A stretch of 64,000 nt of DNA. It comes from Synaphobranchus kaupii (taxonomy: Eukaryota > Chordata > Actinopteri > Anguilliformes > Synaphobranchidae). Below the pieces are notes generated by a model that was not told the DNA's origin, made no database searches, and saw nothing but the letters and a program-made list of their open reading frames with translations. This document shows, in pieces, positions 10,534 through 22,890 of this stretch. Each line of letters begins with the position of its first letter. The first letter of the stretch is position 1. The translations under genes were made by a program, and so were the position numbers. The stretch spans positions 62,523,626-62,587,625 of the forward strand of contig CM056379.1 in NCBI GenBank assembly GCA_029718625.1. The letters are read 5' to 3'.

Positions 10534-10845
10534 AGTCTGATCAGTGGTGGGTAAATGCCTAGCCCGCATGCATGAACAGACCTCTTCCATCCATTCTACT
10601 ATGCCTATCCCAGTACTACCCCTGAACATAGGACACTTTTGTTCTCGGGGAACATACAACACACGTTCAGTGACTGGGTTGTTACCATCAAGGTTTAAGG
10701 GCCCGGGACTGGTAGGAGCGCTTTCACTTATGCGGGATAGGGCTCTAAAGAGACTGTGAGCTTCTGCACGTTCCTGGAGTAGCCAGTCATTATCAGCCTT
10801 AAACTGGAGTATCATTTCTCTTAACTCCTGTAATTCACTTTCCAT
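10534..10845 (-). pseudogene. gypsy family 2 Gag N-terminal part
   Basis: It starts at an ATG with MESELQELREMILQFKADND, a coiled-coil start resembling gypsy 1 Gag, and runs through CPMFRGSTGIGIVEWMEEV to the SINE-like insert. The last residues in the open frame come from the insert. Confidence 0.82.
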
Positions 10846-11125
10846 TGTTGAAACAAAAATGACACGATGAGAAAATGACAGATGTGCTGAGCTGTGGTCA
10901 ATCCAAAGGCTGCCAGGTACAGGTCAAGATGTCTTCAGACACGCATAGCGAGCACGCATCCATCTTGGAGTGTGAGTCCAAAAACTGCGGTAGTACGGAG
11001 CACGGATAAAGTACCCGGATGCGTGCTCCATTTGTTCAAAATTCAAAGTATGCGTGCTCCGACCAGAAAAAAAATCCCATCATTCCTTTCAAGAAAAAAG
11101 TCAAGACCAAAAATGTACTATCATA

Positions 11126-11838
11126 ATGGCGGATGACAGCACGGAAGGCACTGCCTCTCCCAATGCCTTCTACAAATGTAAGTAATTTCAACATTGTTAT
11201 GTGAACATTTTCACAAGTTTGAAAACATCTGGCACAGCACTATTTTTGTTAGTGTTTTAATACTGAGCTAGCTCAATAATTAATATAACTTCTAGCTCCA
11301 GTTAGTTAGCTTTCGTTATGTAAATTGCAATGCAATTTGCTCGGTAACAGCTAGCTAGCTAGGTAACGTTCGCTAACATTAAATGACAGTACTAATGTAA
11401 TATCTATATTAGCCAGATAATGGCGTTAGTCGTGGGTGTAGCTATTCCAAAGCACAAAGCATTATTTAATATTCGTATTCAAATTTATTCCCATATACTA
11501 TAACTGACTTGCTACCTAGCTGGATATCAACCCACTTACTAGCTAGCATCGCACTAGTTATCGTTAGTTAACTTAGCTATAACACTAACATCACTTGTGT
11601 TTAATGCTAGCTCATGTTAATATTTGGTATTGATGCATTATATTTTCTGGTTTTCCATTTGTGACACTAGGGACATAACGTTACGTGTGTAGCCCCAGCC
11701 ATGGTCCCTCTTGTGTTGGGGAGCATCCCAACGAGTGCACGGATTGCCCGTCGGGATAAGCGGAAGACTGGCTGGAGATCCTGGTCGTCATCAAAATATT
11801 TGGCAAGGATGGGGACATTGACAATGATCCTGCCATAG
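11126..11838 (+). CDS. hypothetical two-exon gene, about 62 codons
   Basis: Exon 1 (11126-11177) starts ATGGCGGATGAC, encodes MADDSTEGTASPNAFYK and ends at a consensus donor gtaagt. A plausible acceptor (tgtgtag) precedes 11693; joining the two leaves an open frame that continues to TAG at 11836-11838. An AATAAA lies shortly downstream near 11878. The second exon is basic (ARIARRDKRKTGW). I do not recognise the product. It may be an accessory gene of the surrounding candidate DNA element, or chance. Neither splice site has been tested. Confidence 0.25.
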
Positions 11839-12201
11839 GTTGCAAGGCTCTCTCCCTAGAGACAAATTTCCCAAGTTAATAAATATACTCTGCCTTACTT
11901 CAGTGCGTCTGTCTATTTGTGTAGTATTGACACCTAGCTAGTGGTTCAGATTGGAAACTTAAACGGGGAAAACTACTTTAGGAGTTTGTAAATGAATAAA
12001 GTGGTACAATGTGAATGAACAGCACAATATGTGATGTAAAATAATCATTTTTTTCATATACATTTAAGTTTAATGATGTAATGTTAACCAGTGTAGCTAG
12101 CTAGTCGGCTGTATAAGACAACCTACGTCGGTGCTGACAAGCGCAATTGTTCTACGAAGAGAAGCCCTCCTCTTCACCCCAGCTCTCCGGATGGCTTGCT
12201 T

Positions 12202-12312
12202 TCATCGGATGCCGTTTTCAATAATGATCCGCCGTCTTATTCTGGCAGCAGCCCGTCTTTTCTCCGTTTCAATGGAAGACCACCCCAGAAGCAACAGCAC
12301 CGCCACAAACAT
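12202..12312 (-). pseudogene. short basic frame, possible start of a Harbinger-type transposase
   Basis: The 36-codon minus-strand frame starts with a leucine-rich MFVAVLLLLGW followed by a run of basic residues (EKRRAAARIRRRIII). A hydrophobic start followed by an arginine cluster is seen in many fish Harbinger transposases, but the piece is too short to be sure. It lies inside the candidate element. Confidence 0.22.
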
Positions 12313-12850
12313 GGCTCCATTTCTACTAACTGCGTACCCAGTTGTTCACGCTCTGGTAAACAGCGCGAAAATAATCAAAACACAGATGATTGCTTACAAT
12401 GCAAAGACAATTTTATTATGGGATTGATTGTTTACTTAAAGGTATCCAATGATGTAATGAATAGGCTGTCTTCCTAGCCATCGTTGCCTTCCACTGACTT
12501 TTCTGGAATAAGAACGCTAGCAAAAAGGATAATTCAACTGTTGCGGATATTGCTGGTTATATCAGAATGTTTTATTAACAGCCGATACAGTAGCCTACAA
12601 TGCCAGCGAACGTTATGCCTCTCAGGTTCAGCCTACTTACCCGTCGGCATTTCCCCGATAGTTACGGAAAAGGTTAAAGGTTATAGGTCAGATGTCGCCA
12701 CGAAGTGTGTCCCGCGACTGAGCAAAACTTTCCGTGCTACCGTACTTCCATGCTCCAGAGTGCGAGCTCCCAAGCCTTGAGTGCATACTCGGGAGCACGG
12801 TAGTGCGGAGCATGGAAGTATGCGTTTTGGGATACAGCCATACACACACA

Positions 12851-14080
12851 TGCACTGTAAAATGGTGAGATACGGACACGGTGAATATAGCACAAAAGAT
12901 TCTACTTCTAAACACACACGCACACTATAGCATGCAGTGAAAAGAACAGAACCACTTCCGATGGCGCCGCAACGACCTCCACGCCACCAGCACAGATCCC
13001 AAACCATGCACTGCAACGTAAACAGTAAGCAGCCCCGAAGCCCCAACTCGATAAACAGTTGGTATGTCAGTAGTAGGGATATTAAAAATAAAAATACATA
13101 CGGAACCTCAGGGAAAAAGCGGATAAAACACTGTTTAAAACCCAAACCGCGCCCAGTGGTCGGAGCTCCACGTAGCTAGTTACCGGCGAATTGATACAAC
13201 CGGAGCCCCGCTATCCACGTTCCTTAGCTCTTTAAGGAGACTGAGAGATAAACGCAAATTTCTAATATCGGCAAAACAGCAGCTAGCAACATCCTATAAT
13301 GGCAGAAAATATTTATTAGTGCACATGCAGTGTAGCGTTCTTGTAACCACAATGTTTTAGCGCATTTTAACCATGACATTACATTACCTCCGAAGCCAAA
13401 TGCTTTCCTACTCATACCATTAACAACATATATAAAACATTTAAAGAAATACCTCTATAGGCTATGCACATGCAGTCTCAAGCTCCACCACTCCGTCTAT
13501 GGTGACCTACAATTAAATAATTTTCATCGGGCCTACATGGAACATGACGTGGGCTGCAAGTAACACAGAGCAAACTGCAACGTACCTTGAAGTCAGACAG
13601 GAACTTGCATACAGGAACAGGGAAGAACAAGAACCCCAAACAGGTAAGGCATTTCCTTGTACCTATTTACTGCAGCCTATTTATAGGCATTCAGAGATGA
13701 TTGATGTGTGTGTCAGCAAACCACATACCTGAATGCATGTTAACCTAGCCTATTCGCTAGTTAGGGTGACCTGTACATCGTAACCTGTTACACTAACGTT
13801 AGCTAACTTGGCCCAGCTAGTTGGTTTATCAGGTTTATTGGACCAAAATTAGTGTGGAGACTAAGGACACTGCTGGCAAACAGCTAGTTAGGTACACAGA
13901 AAGCTAGATTTAGTTTGAATCAGGGCCCCAGGGTTCCGACAACCTTTAGGCCCCCCCCCCCCCCTCCCTCACCTGGGTTGCCAGAACTTTAACGTTAACT
14001 TACCGTATAAATAACGGTAACAATATGTTAAGCATACAGTAGCAGGTTGTAGGCGTATATCTTATTATATAACGGTATTT
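12851..14080. other. no recognised gene; one exon-like stretch
   Basis: The minus-strand frame ending at 12681 opens at a TTG and is not convincing. On the plus strand 13544-13642 encodes MTWAASNTEQTATYLEVRQE and more, and ends at a perfect donor CAG|GTAAGG, but no partner exon was found. A C-run of about 15 lies near 13951-13966. The rest is unremarkable AT-rich sequence with many 'gctagc' and 'aacgtta' motifs. Confidence 0.35.
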
Positions 14081-14082
14081 AT

Positions 14083-14500
14083 TTTTTTTTTTTAGTTTAT
14101 CAGTTTATTGAACATGTTTAAAAACAAAAATTAAAACATATAAAAAATAATACAAGCAAACAAACAAAATTATCATCATATGAGCAAACTCAAATAATAC
14201 TGATCATGTTCAAAAGGGGTAAGAAGAAGTTGAGAACTTTTCTAGTCGTACCCCCTTATACTATTTGTTCACTGATAACGAGGAAATGAAAGTTCAATTT
14301 ACAGCCATCAGTGACAGTGATTTACAATTCCATTTGGACAAGACAAGAAATTCCATTTTGGACAAACAAGAACAGAATAATCGGAACAGATACACAAACA
14401 CGTTTGAACTGCCCATAGACAAAGCAAGAAAACAAAACAAAAAAATCACTGGTCCATCTCATAACCGTTCAATATTGTGTTTCTGAAGTGTCTTTTTTTC
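14083..14500 (-). repeat. possible 3' end of a retroposon (poly-T start)
   Basis: A run of 14 T residues at about 14079-14094 followed by an A-rich 3'-UTR-like stretch and the phrase 'aaaaggggtaagaagaag' suggests the tail of a 5'-truncated non-LTR element read on the minus strand. No coding similarity is left. Confidence 0.3.
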
Positions 14501-15284
14501 ACACACACACACTAAACAATACAATTAGCCTATTTACATTTCAGCTCTTTTTGTAGGCCTACCTTCACTATTTTCCAGACTTTTACCGTCATTTTCTGTA
14601 CAGTTTAGCCTAGCTCTTAGTCAGTGGCAACTCATTAGGACTACATTCAAGGTAGGTCAGGGCTTTAATGAAGAGAGGGTAGCCTACTGATTTAGAAGCT
14701 TTTCTTTCTTTTCTGTTCAGTCTTTCTTGTCCTATGGAGATCTCATTTGTTCTTTATCAGTGACGGTTTAGAAAATGAACGCTCCTCAGATATGAGAGAG
14801 AAATATTTTTAGAGAAAACGTGTGTAATGTTCCTTTTTCTTATGAGCTGCAAGGCTGTTGGGTAACTAGTTAGCATGAGCTCTACAGGGAATTGTGTGTG
14901 CTAGCTAAAAAATCAGTATCAATTTGTGATTGTAGGAGCTGAAATGTATAATCAAGAATACTTGTTAATTTACATTGAACATCTTTGTTACATCTGAGCT
15001 AGCTAAGCAGTTTCAGTGTAAAAATGTGCAGAAAATCTTCCTTGGTAAAAAAAAGATCTCCATGAGTACTGATGGCCGCGTTAATTTTACTGATAGTTGT
15101 TAACTTGTGACTTGTGAGAAGGGAGTTCAAGGGACGAGGCAGAGGTGGAGCTTAGGCTACTGTATGCCCAATCCAGTTTGGTGAACTTGTGATGCAGCCA
15201 CCAGATATATACCTGTCACCATGTACAGAGTTAAAGTATATTATAAGATAATTAGAGAGAATAAGAATAACAGTTGTGTTTTTA

Positions 15285-15891
15285 CCTGAAGGTTTGTATT
15301 ATAAATGCCATGACTGTTTTTGAATTTCTCAAAAAAAAATTTGGAATCGTCTTTGCTTGACAATCCGCTGAAGCCTATGGTAATCTCTTTTGCTTGTGCA
15401 CCTTCTCCTGCCACATTTTTCCCTTCCACTAAACTTTCTATTGATATGCTTGGACACTGCACTCTGTGAACAGCCAGCCTCCTTAGCGATGACCTTTTGT
15501 GGCTTACCCATCTTCTGGAGGGTGTCAATGATGGTCTTCTGGCCAATTGTCAAGTCTGCAGTCTTCCCCATACTGAACCAAACTGAGATAAACTTTGCAG
15601 GTGTTTTGAGTAAATTAGATGATAGTGTGACACTCAGTCTAAAACATTCATTCTCTGAAATAACTGAAGTAAATGCTGATTTTCGACACACTATTCTAAT
15701 TTCTTGAAATACTGTTTTGGGGGTTTTCTGGAGCTGTAAGCCAAAATTATGAAAAATGAAACAAATAAAGGCTAGAAATATTTCACTTTGTGTGTAATGA
15801 ATCTATAATCTATGAAAGTTTCACTTTTTGAATGGAATTATGGAAGAAAAACAACTTTTCCATGATATTCTAATTTTTTGGAAAGGATCTG
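15285..15891 (-). mobile_element. truncated Tc1 element
   Basis: The right end has a Tc1 terminal repeat (read inward: cagatcctttccaaaaaatt) bordered by TA at 15892-15893. The minus strand carries only the N-terminal part of a transposase. The catalytic domain and the other terminal repeat are missing, so the element was cut by a deletion near 15285-15330. Confidence 0.8.
15329..15571 (-). pseudogene. Tc1 transposase N-terminal DNA-binding part
   Basis: From MGKTADLTIGQKTIIDTLQK the sequence follows the first helix-turn-helix of Tc1 transposases (VIAKEAGCSQSAVSKHINRK), then the basic linker GREKCGRRRCTS. It ends after the second helical region begins. No DDE motif remains. It belongs to a different Tc1 lineage from the intact gene at 131-1153. 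Confidence 0.82.
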
Positions 15892-15893
15892 TA

Positions 15894-17750
15894 TAGAGCT
15901 GAATATACCGGTGATGGATCTTCACTGGCAGCACAGGAGACGAAACATAACCCACAGCTTGGTGTGCTTCTGAAAAGCCACCATAAACCCTCAGCTGCAG
16001 CTCCCGGTGGTAATACTGCAGGGAACATAAGGCAGGGAACTTTGATAGAGAACCTGGCTGTATTATTATTTTTCTGGCTTGGAAACGTAGTACTTAACCA
16101 TGAAGAGCTGAAAATAATCCTGCCTGTGGCCTAAACATTAATTTTGTAGAAAATTTGTAGATGGTCCTATCCAGAGCAGATTACAAGGCCATCATGACAA
16201 TGCACATAAAATGCAAATCACAAGAGCAACAAGTACATAGGTACAGAACAGCCAGTTATACAATAAGTGAGAATCAAGCTAAAAACATTGCTAAATATTA
16301 GCTGTTAGGCAATCCGAAATGTTAAAACCTCTGTATTATTGATGAGACAAACCCAATGTTTGCAACAAAAAGACAGGAAGATTTAGTTTACACAGCTGAC
16401 CATGGGGACACATGTAGGGTTACAAAATGTTCAAGGAACACTCATTTTAGTTGTCCTTTAATACAGTTCTAACAGGTACATTTGCATTGTTGTGTTGGGC
16501 GGTGAGGTGTTAGCCCCTGCCTGATTGGTTCCGAGACACTATTGTTACAAGATATTTCCGGAACCAGCAAAATAAACCAACAAATATCTCACAAAGCATA
16601 GAGTTATATTGTTTTAGAAATCATCACAGGATCCCGCTTAAGATGATAAGTACCCTAAAATTCGCTTGCTATTAGTTAACACCACACTGTGGCATGGCTT
16701 CGTCCCACATAGAAAAACATAAGACAAATCGATTGATGACAGATTTAATTTATTTTTTGTGAGGAGCAGTGGCGGAAGGCAGCATTAATTATAATGTCTG
16801 TATTTGCCACAGTGTGCCAAAACTAAGATAGGGGATTGTTTGCATGGAGATGATTGAGCATATGAAGCACATCAAAAACATCAAAGTGAAAAACATACCT
16901 GCAGGTGTCTGTAGTCTGCGCTCATCAGAGCTACAGGTGTATTGTGTGATCTATTGTGTGATCTCACTTACAGATGGGTGACTGGATCCTGAGAACCACC
17001 CAGAAAAACCCAGGGAAACATACTGTATAATAAAAAAACCCAGAGGTACACATTGTTCTGGCTATCCTCCTGATATTCAATTAAATTTCATTTGTATAGC
17101 GCTTTTAACAGAAACATTACCACAAAGATGCTTTACAGAGGAAACCTTGCTTTCTAAGTGCACACGCCTGACTCAACCTATCATCCTTATGGAATCCAGG
17201 AGGTTGTCTGGTAACTGGAATCCTTAACCCCTTCTCTAGCACCACCTTTTTTGAACAGAAGCCTGAAAATAAAATGGTTACTCTTCTTGAACCCCTTTGA
17301 TTACAGGCATAATCCTGGTCTCTTCTCTAAGGTAACCACTGGGTGTTTGTTTTCCAAGAGTAAGAATTACTCTTAAGTATTACTGAAACAAAGTACAGAA
17401 GCTCAGTGGATGTGTGTATAGTATAGTTCATAGAGATAGAATTGTGAGTTTTAACACTTTCAAACGGTATATTGTGTGACCAGATTATTTAGAAATTTCA
17501 CCGTAAAAAAAATGCAATGAATGCAAATAAAATAAACCAGTTCCGCAAGTTAAGGGGTTAAACAGCAAGAACATAAAAATGCAGGCAAATAGTGTGATTT
17601 AATAAGCTTGTTTGGGAAAATGAATAAATGCATCAAGAATTGGCCCCTTTTAGAGCCTGCCCGTTTTACAAGCACAAAACTCAACTGCACTCGGGGAACA
17701 GTCAGTCTAACTGCTCTGCTCCTTTTAAATTTTGAGAATCAGATAGACCA
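15894..17750. other. no gene seen
   Basis: No supported coding frame. A degenerate stretch near 16145-16180 (tcctatccagagcagattac) resembles the SINE-like core at 10300-10533. The phrase tttgtatagcgctttta near 17090 is common in fish repeats. Confidence 0.4.
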
Positions 17751-17751
17751 G

Positions 17752-17908
17752 GGGTGGTATACTACGAAGCAAGATTACTTAGCTGGATAACTGCACTGAG
17801 TAGAACTGGGAACAGTTCTTTTTATTTCAGTCCATTCCAGATTTTGGGATGGCTCTGGGTTTTATTCGGTGCAGTAACTAAGTAATCCTGCTTCGTAGTA
17901 TACCCCCC
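17752..17908. mobile_element. MITE, about 157 bp, with about 40-bp inverted ends
   Basis: Left end gggtggtatactacgaagca and right end tgcttcgtagtatacccccc pair over about 40 bp, through 'attacttag' and 'gcac'. The short loop has no coding capacity. The flanks do not give a clear target duplication. Confidence 0.8.
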
Positions 17909-18484
17909 AGCTCAATGTATTATGCTTGAGCCACAAAAATTTAAATGTAAGTATTAGTAGAGAAAAATGAAACGCTCAAACATTTGATAGAATTTCCCCT
18001 TTGATGCATTAATTGTTTCTCCATATTTCTGTCGGTGTACATGTCCAAATTTCAGTCATCATTGACATTCTCTGATAGGTTTTGGTAAATGTTCAAATTG
18101 TAGAGTTCATGTGTGTAAACAATAGACTATTTCCCCATTCAAAGGCAATGCCCAAAATATACATTTGTGATTCATTTACAAAGTACAAGATGAGTAACTC
18201 TTGGTTTCTGTTTTGGAATTATGGATGGAAGGAATAAATAAATGTTTCTCCTGCAAATCATATGCGTGAAATATGTGATAGTTCATAGTGAGTATGCATG
18301 AAACTCCACCAAAGTAATTTTGTCATTACGCTATCACTTTAAAAAGGAACAATGCATAAATATACTATATGCAAGTTCAACACAGATAGATGGAAGACCA
18401 ATATGATAGTAATCGACCTGACCTTGGTAATCTAGCCAATGAAATGTTAGAAATGACATATTCGACAAAAAAGTAAGTTAAGTT

Positions 18485-18660
18485 ATACTTTATTGACCCC
18501 GTGGGGTAATTTGTCCTCTGCATCTGACCCACCCTAACTACTTAGGAGTAGTGGGCAGCCACAGTGCAGCGCCCAGGGACCAACTTCAGTTCTGACGCCA
18601 GTGCCTTGGTCAAGGACAATGGCAGGAGTTTACCTAACCTGACATACATGTCTTTGGTGT

Positions 18661-18691
<31 letters not shown>

Positions 18692-18803
18692 ACACGAACA
18701 CGGGGAGAACATGCAAGCTCCACGCAGAGAGGACCAGGACCGGGATTCGAACCAAGAACCTTTCTTGTGAGGCGACAGTGCTACCACTGCACCACCATGC
18801 TGC
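18485..18803 (-). repeat. tRNA-derived SINE, minus orientation
   Basis: Read on the minus strand it begins with a tRNA-like head (B-box-like ggttcgaatccc at about 18743-18754), then the conserved fish SINE body 'ttctccccgtgttcgtgtgg' and 'cctccgggcactccggtttc'. The plus-strand start (taagttatactttattgacc) is its tail. Many open frames across it are chance. Confidence 0.75.
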
Positions 18804-18805
18804 CA

Positions 18806-21800
18806 TTATGCAGAACCAGTAGCAATACACAGCTAACAATGCATGAGTGCAGATCTAAGGACGCAATGCTTTGTGTAGCAAATCAGCAATGCAAATGATC
18901 ATGAGAGCAAACATGATAATTGTATTTTTTCATTAATAATGATTTTCATGTGTAGTGACAAAATCTTTTGTCATGACAAAATCTTGAAACTTACACAAGC
19001 CAGAAACAACCTGATGTGCTTACATTAATGAATAATGACATTACTAAATAATCAGCAGTTCTGTCAGGTTTAGTGTCAGGTTAATATAAAATATGCATAG
19101 ACTCCTAATTACTCAAAAACATGGTGGTGATTGAAACCAGAGGTAATGCAGGTGATTACATTAGAGGATCAGAGGATTAAAATCACATTATTGTTCCTGA
19201 AGTTCACACATGTCATCAGCTTAAGATATACACATACAAAACACCACATAACAAAAGACAGTACAAGAACACAATGCTTAACAAAAATGCTGTTAAAAAC
19301 ACAGAATGAACATAAATGACTAAACAAGATAAGCTTCCACAGCACAGCTTCCTAGCCCTGTCTAATTCAGAATACTGACTCATTTACAAAGCCTTATCAT
19401 TTGTCAGCACAAAGGGCATTTTTAGCTGTAAAATATGTGCACCACAGTCTACAGTCTGGTTGTTGAGATGGTGAGTGGGGTCAAACGTGAGCACCTCATA
19501 AGAAGGCGGTATATCACAACTGTACATTAACTCAGTATACACTGCTCTGACTGTAAAAGTGAGTCTTCTTAGCTTTAAAGCCCTCTATAGGTGATTAAGA
19601 GAACGACAGCTTACACAGCTGGCTGTAAGTGTGTAATGGGGGTGATGGGCTGAGAAAGCTAGAGAGAGAGAAAGATAGGCACCGTCCCATTGACTTCCAG
19701 CTCAAGGATTTCTGGAATTTGAGGTCACTACTGTAATTCATTGAATCCCAAACAATTTTGGTACTTAACATTAATAAGTTGAAGGCAACTGTTCTCCAAG
19801 CAGGCAAAACCAATGCAAAAAATATAGGAGTATGAGGGATGTATTCACCATTAGCATGTTTTAATTTTTCTTGCATCAACCTTTGTCCAAAGGGTCTACC
19901 CTTTCAGTGTCGCAGTAGGCTGCTCTGGTGAGTACAGAGAACTTTGGCATGTTCCAGTCTGAAGTGCTTCAGTGTGGTTGTGTGTTATAGAGAGAATGGC
20001 TCAACACCACCCCATCAGACAGACAAGAGAGCTGCAAACAGCCTGCAGTGTAGCGTCCGGCCAAGAGCTGTAACTCAGATGGGAACCAGAAATCTATGGA
20101 GAGCTTGGGAGAGGAAATGCCAAGGAAAACACACAGAACTAAGGAGGAGGAGAAAAGCTCCAACTGTGCTGAGTGCAAAAAATGGAGTCAAAAAGCAAAG
20201 AAACAAAGGCAGAGCCATGCACACATCCACTTCAGGGACAGAGACAGGGATGAAAATTAGGCTGTGTGCCCTTTGGAGGTATGAGAACAAGACAAAACCC
20301 CCGCAACTGTAAGTAGATAGTAAATCTAAAACTAGGGCCTCAGATCTGCAGATATCCTTCAAAGACGCTGAGCCCTGCCCTTACAAACATGTTTCTGTTT
20401 GACTCATTATCAGAATCTCCTATTTCCTGCCACATTTCCGCAGAGGGATCTCCTTCCATTTTAATGTCCCTTTTGCCATCTGCATTTCAGACAGGGGGAC
20501 ATATTTGCTCTGCAGTGCTGCAAATTCTACAGAACAAGGTCTGTTGTTTCAAAGTAACTATGTTCCCCACTTTCTCAGTCTGAGAAGGACATATGATGAA
20601 TGAACGCCATCTAAAAAAAAGGGAGTAATACATACAAAATAAGTTAAAACCTCTCTCTTTCTCTCTGGTGACAGAAGCCTGAACAAAAGCAGTGGCAAGG
20701 CATTGTCTCACAGATTTCATGGATTTAACCTTGTGCTACTATGTGCTGTACTTCATATGGCATTATCAAAGTATTTTTAGTGCTCTAATCTCATTATATG
20801 TAGTTAATTACTCCTTGAAAAAACCATGAAAAAATGATAGTCACAGATATTTAGCTTTCTTCTGCTCTGCAGCTGCAAATTTTACAGCTGAAGCTTCTGA
20901 CCAGCCCCACATCACGTTTGACTGGGGACCTGGATTCAAGACTGTAATTTAAGATGGGAGGAGTCAAACAATTTATTGACTGTGATTGGCTGTGAGAGGA
21001 TGTCCATGTTTAGATGAGCAATTCCTAAATCCGCCATTTTAAGCTCTGTTTTGGCGAGGGGTAACTGTGTTTCATTTGTCCACATCACATTATTGAAGCG
21101 CATTCAAAATTCAAACCCCTCCCTCTCTCCACAGCTGCAAACCATTGCCACTTCATCCCAGTCATTCTGACTCTGACTGTACACACGGGCATGTCTGTGG
21201 GTTTTGTTCTCATTGGACTTGTTCCACCTAGCAGAAATTTTGCTTTGCATTGCCTGCTGCATCAGTTGCTCATTACCTGAACCCTTGGGACATTTGCCTA
21301 GCCATTTGTACACATAAGGAAACATGTACAATGTTCACATCCCAGATAGATGCATTTTTTCATATGAACACATAAAGATTCCAAAGAAGGAGAGACACAT
21401 TTTGCCTCCTGAAGTCTGCTGTGGAAGAATTCACCATGGAGACTCCAGCTTCCAAACTCAGAACTCTCTTTAATGAATTTGGAGGTCAAAGTGTAGTGAC
21501 CTACAACACCGTGCAGGAGCAGGTCTGTAAGCCTTGGAACACACTCGCCTCCATGAGACTAATCTCCCAGGGTCCTTTGGAATAGAATCTCTCAGGAACA
21601 TACTTGTATACCCCTGGTCTTTGCCAGTATTGTCTCAGCATGTATAAATCTTACCCCATATGAGCCTCAGTCCGTAAGGATTAGTCTCTGTGTGTCTTAA
21701 ATAAAAAGCTAACAATTGCTTGTGCATTTAAGACACTGTGATGCAAACCAGTTATGGGTTTCATTCAACATTATTTTCATATGTAATCAGTCCAATATTT

Positions 21801-22830
21801 TATCCATATGTGCTCTCAATCCAGAATGGGTGAAGTGCAGCTCTCATGGTTTCCAGTATGGACCCGACATAGTGGATTTACCCACAAGTCTTGGCAAAAA
21901 TCTAAAGCAAACAAAAAAATGTCCTCCTGGGCTCTGGCCTTTGCACGTCTGTGGCCTGAGGTTTCGGCTCTAATTTGAGATCCGTGTGGCACAGGTCTCG
22001 TGTGTTTTTCTTAACAAGTTTGCATGAGCTTAAAGAACAGGAAGACACCTCGTAACACAAATATGGATTCAGGTCAGTCAAAGCATCACACTTCCATTGG
22101 TGTCAACAGAAATCACAAACTAGGAGGACAGCAAAAGACTAATCCCCAAGGAGGTCCAGGTGGTTACTGGGAAAGATCACGGGCAGAGCTGGAACACTGC
22201 CAAGGGTTTAGTTTATTTTAGTACATAACAGGCGAACACCACCTCCTGCCCCTCATCAAGAATGTATACAGACGAGGAGAAAAAGGACACTTTTTTCTCC
22301 CCCCAAACATTCCCCTGACAGTATGAGCACACAAAGAGGAAAAAACGTAATTTCACAAACCTGCCACATCAACACAGGCTGTGCGCCTTGAGCTGGATTC
22401 AGAAAAAGAAATAAAAAAAGAAAAAGTGAAAAAAAATCCTATGTCCTTAGTTCGAACTCAAACAAGAAAAAAGGGGAGGAGACCAGAAAAGGGTGCGGCA
22501 CACATGTGAGGCAGCTGAGGGATGTGTGAAGGCCCGAGGAGCGGTCAGCGCATGCACTATCCTTTCCCTTTCTCCGGCCACCCCCATCCCCATCCCCCAG
22601 GACAAGATGAGGGAGCCAATAGAACCCTCCTCCTACCCACAATTTTTCCAGATGACTTCAGGGTGTTGTGTGACGTGGTGAACGCAGTGTACCGCTTTGG
22701 GTACTGGTGGATTTATGTATAGTGTAAATTGCAACTTGCAACGGCAGCATGAACTTGAGTTTTCGGTTTCTTAAAGGGGTCCCCTCACCTTTTAGACCAC
22801 CACTTTTGCAGATTATTCTGTCTGATTTTA
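18806..22830. other. no gene seen
   Basis: Unique-looking AT-rich sequence. Frames up to 122 codons exist (for example 19944-20312) but have no recognisable domains, and several open only at CTG or TTG. Nothing supported. Confidence 0.4.
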
Positions 22831-22837
22831 CAAATCA

Positions 22838-22890
22838 CCCCGCGACACTGACTAGGAATAAGCAGGTTAGATAATGGATGGATGGATATA
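22838..22890 (+). repeat. SINE/LINE tail with (GGAT)n
   Basis: The phrase 'ccccgcgacactgactagga' followed by 'taagcaggtta' and three GGAT units matches the tail shared by many fish L2-type LINEs and their SINEs. Confidence 0.6.

Larger units (their letters stand above)
8745..10845 (-). mobile_element. gypsy family 2 fragment (gag to start of pol), minus strand
   Basis: Gag start at 10845, gag C-terminal parts, zinc knuckle, protease and the region after protease run leftwards and stop near 8745. No reverse transcriptase or LTR is present. A SINE-like insert at about 10300-10533 splits gag. Several frame changes show it is old. Confidence 0.85.
10905..12850. mobile_element. candidate decayed DNA element with hairpin-like ends
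   Basis: Both ends carry GC-richer hairpins built from related modules. At 10950-11028 the 12-bp arms are gagcacgcatcc and ggatgcgtgctc. At 12744-12819 the 13-bp arms are acttccatgctcc and ggagcatggaagt. Both sides also share a version of gtagtrcggagcayg. Between them lie an exon-like pair on the plus strand and a basic short frame on the minus strand. No target duplication could be fixed, so the borders are approximate. Confidence 0.4.

Noticed and set aside
12681..13145. 154-codon minus-strand frame with a hydrophobic start, possibly a membrane protein exon
   Set aside because: It opens at TTG with no in-frame ATG nearby, overlaps the hairpin of a candidate DNA element and matches no family I know.
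13544..13642. Exon-like plus-strand stretch ending at CAG|GTAAGG
   Set aside because: One good donor site alone is weak evidence; no acceptor, partner exon or known domain was found. It is mentioned only in the region note.
19944..20312. 122-codon basic plus-strand frame
   Set aside because: Opens at a non-ATG codon, has no domain, and composition is like its non-coding surroundings.
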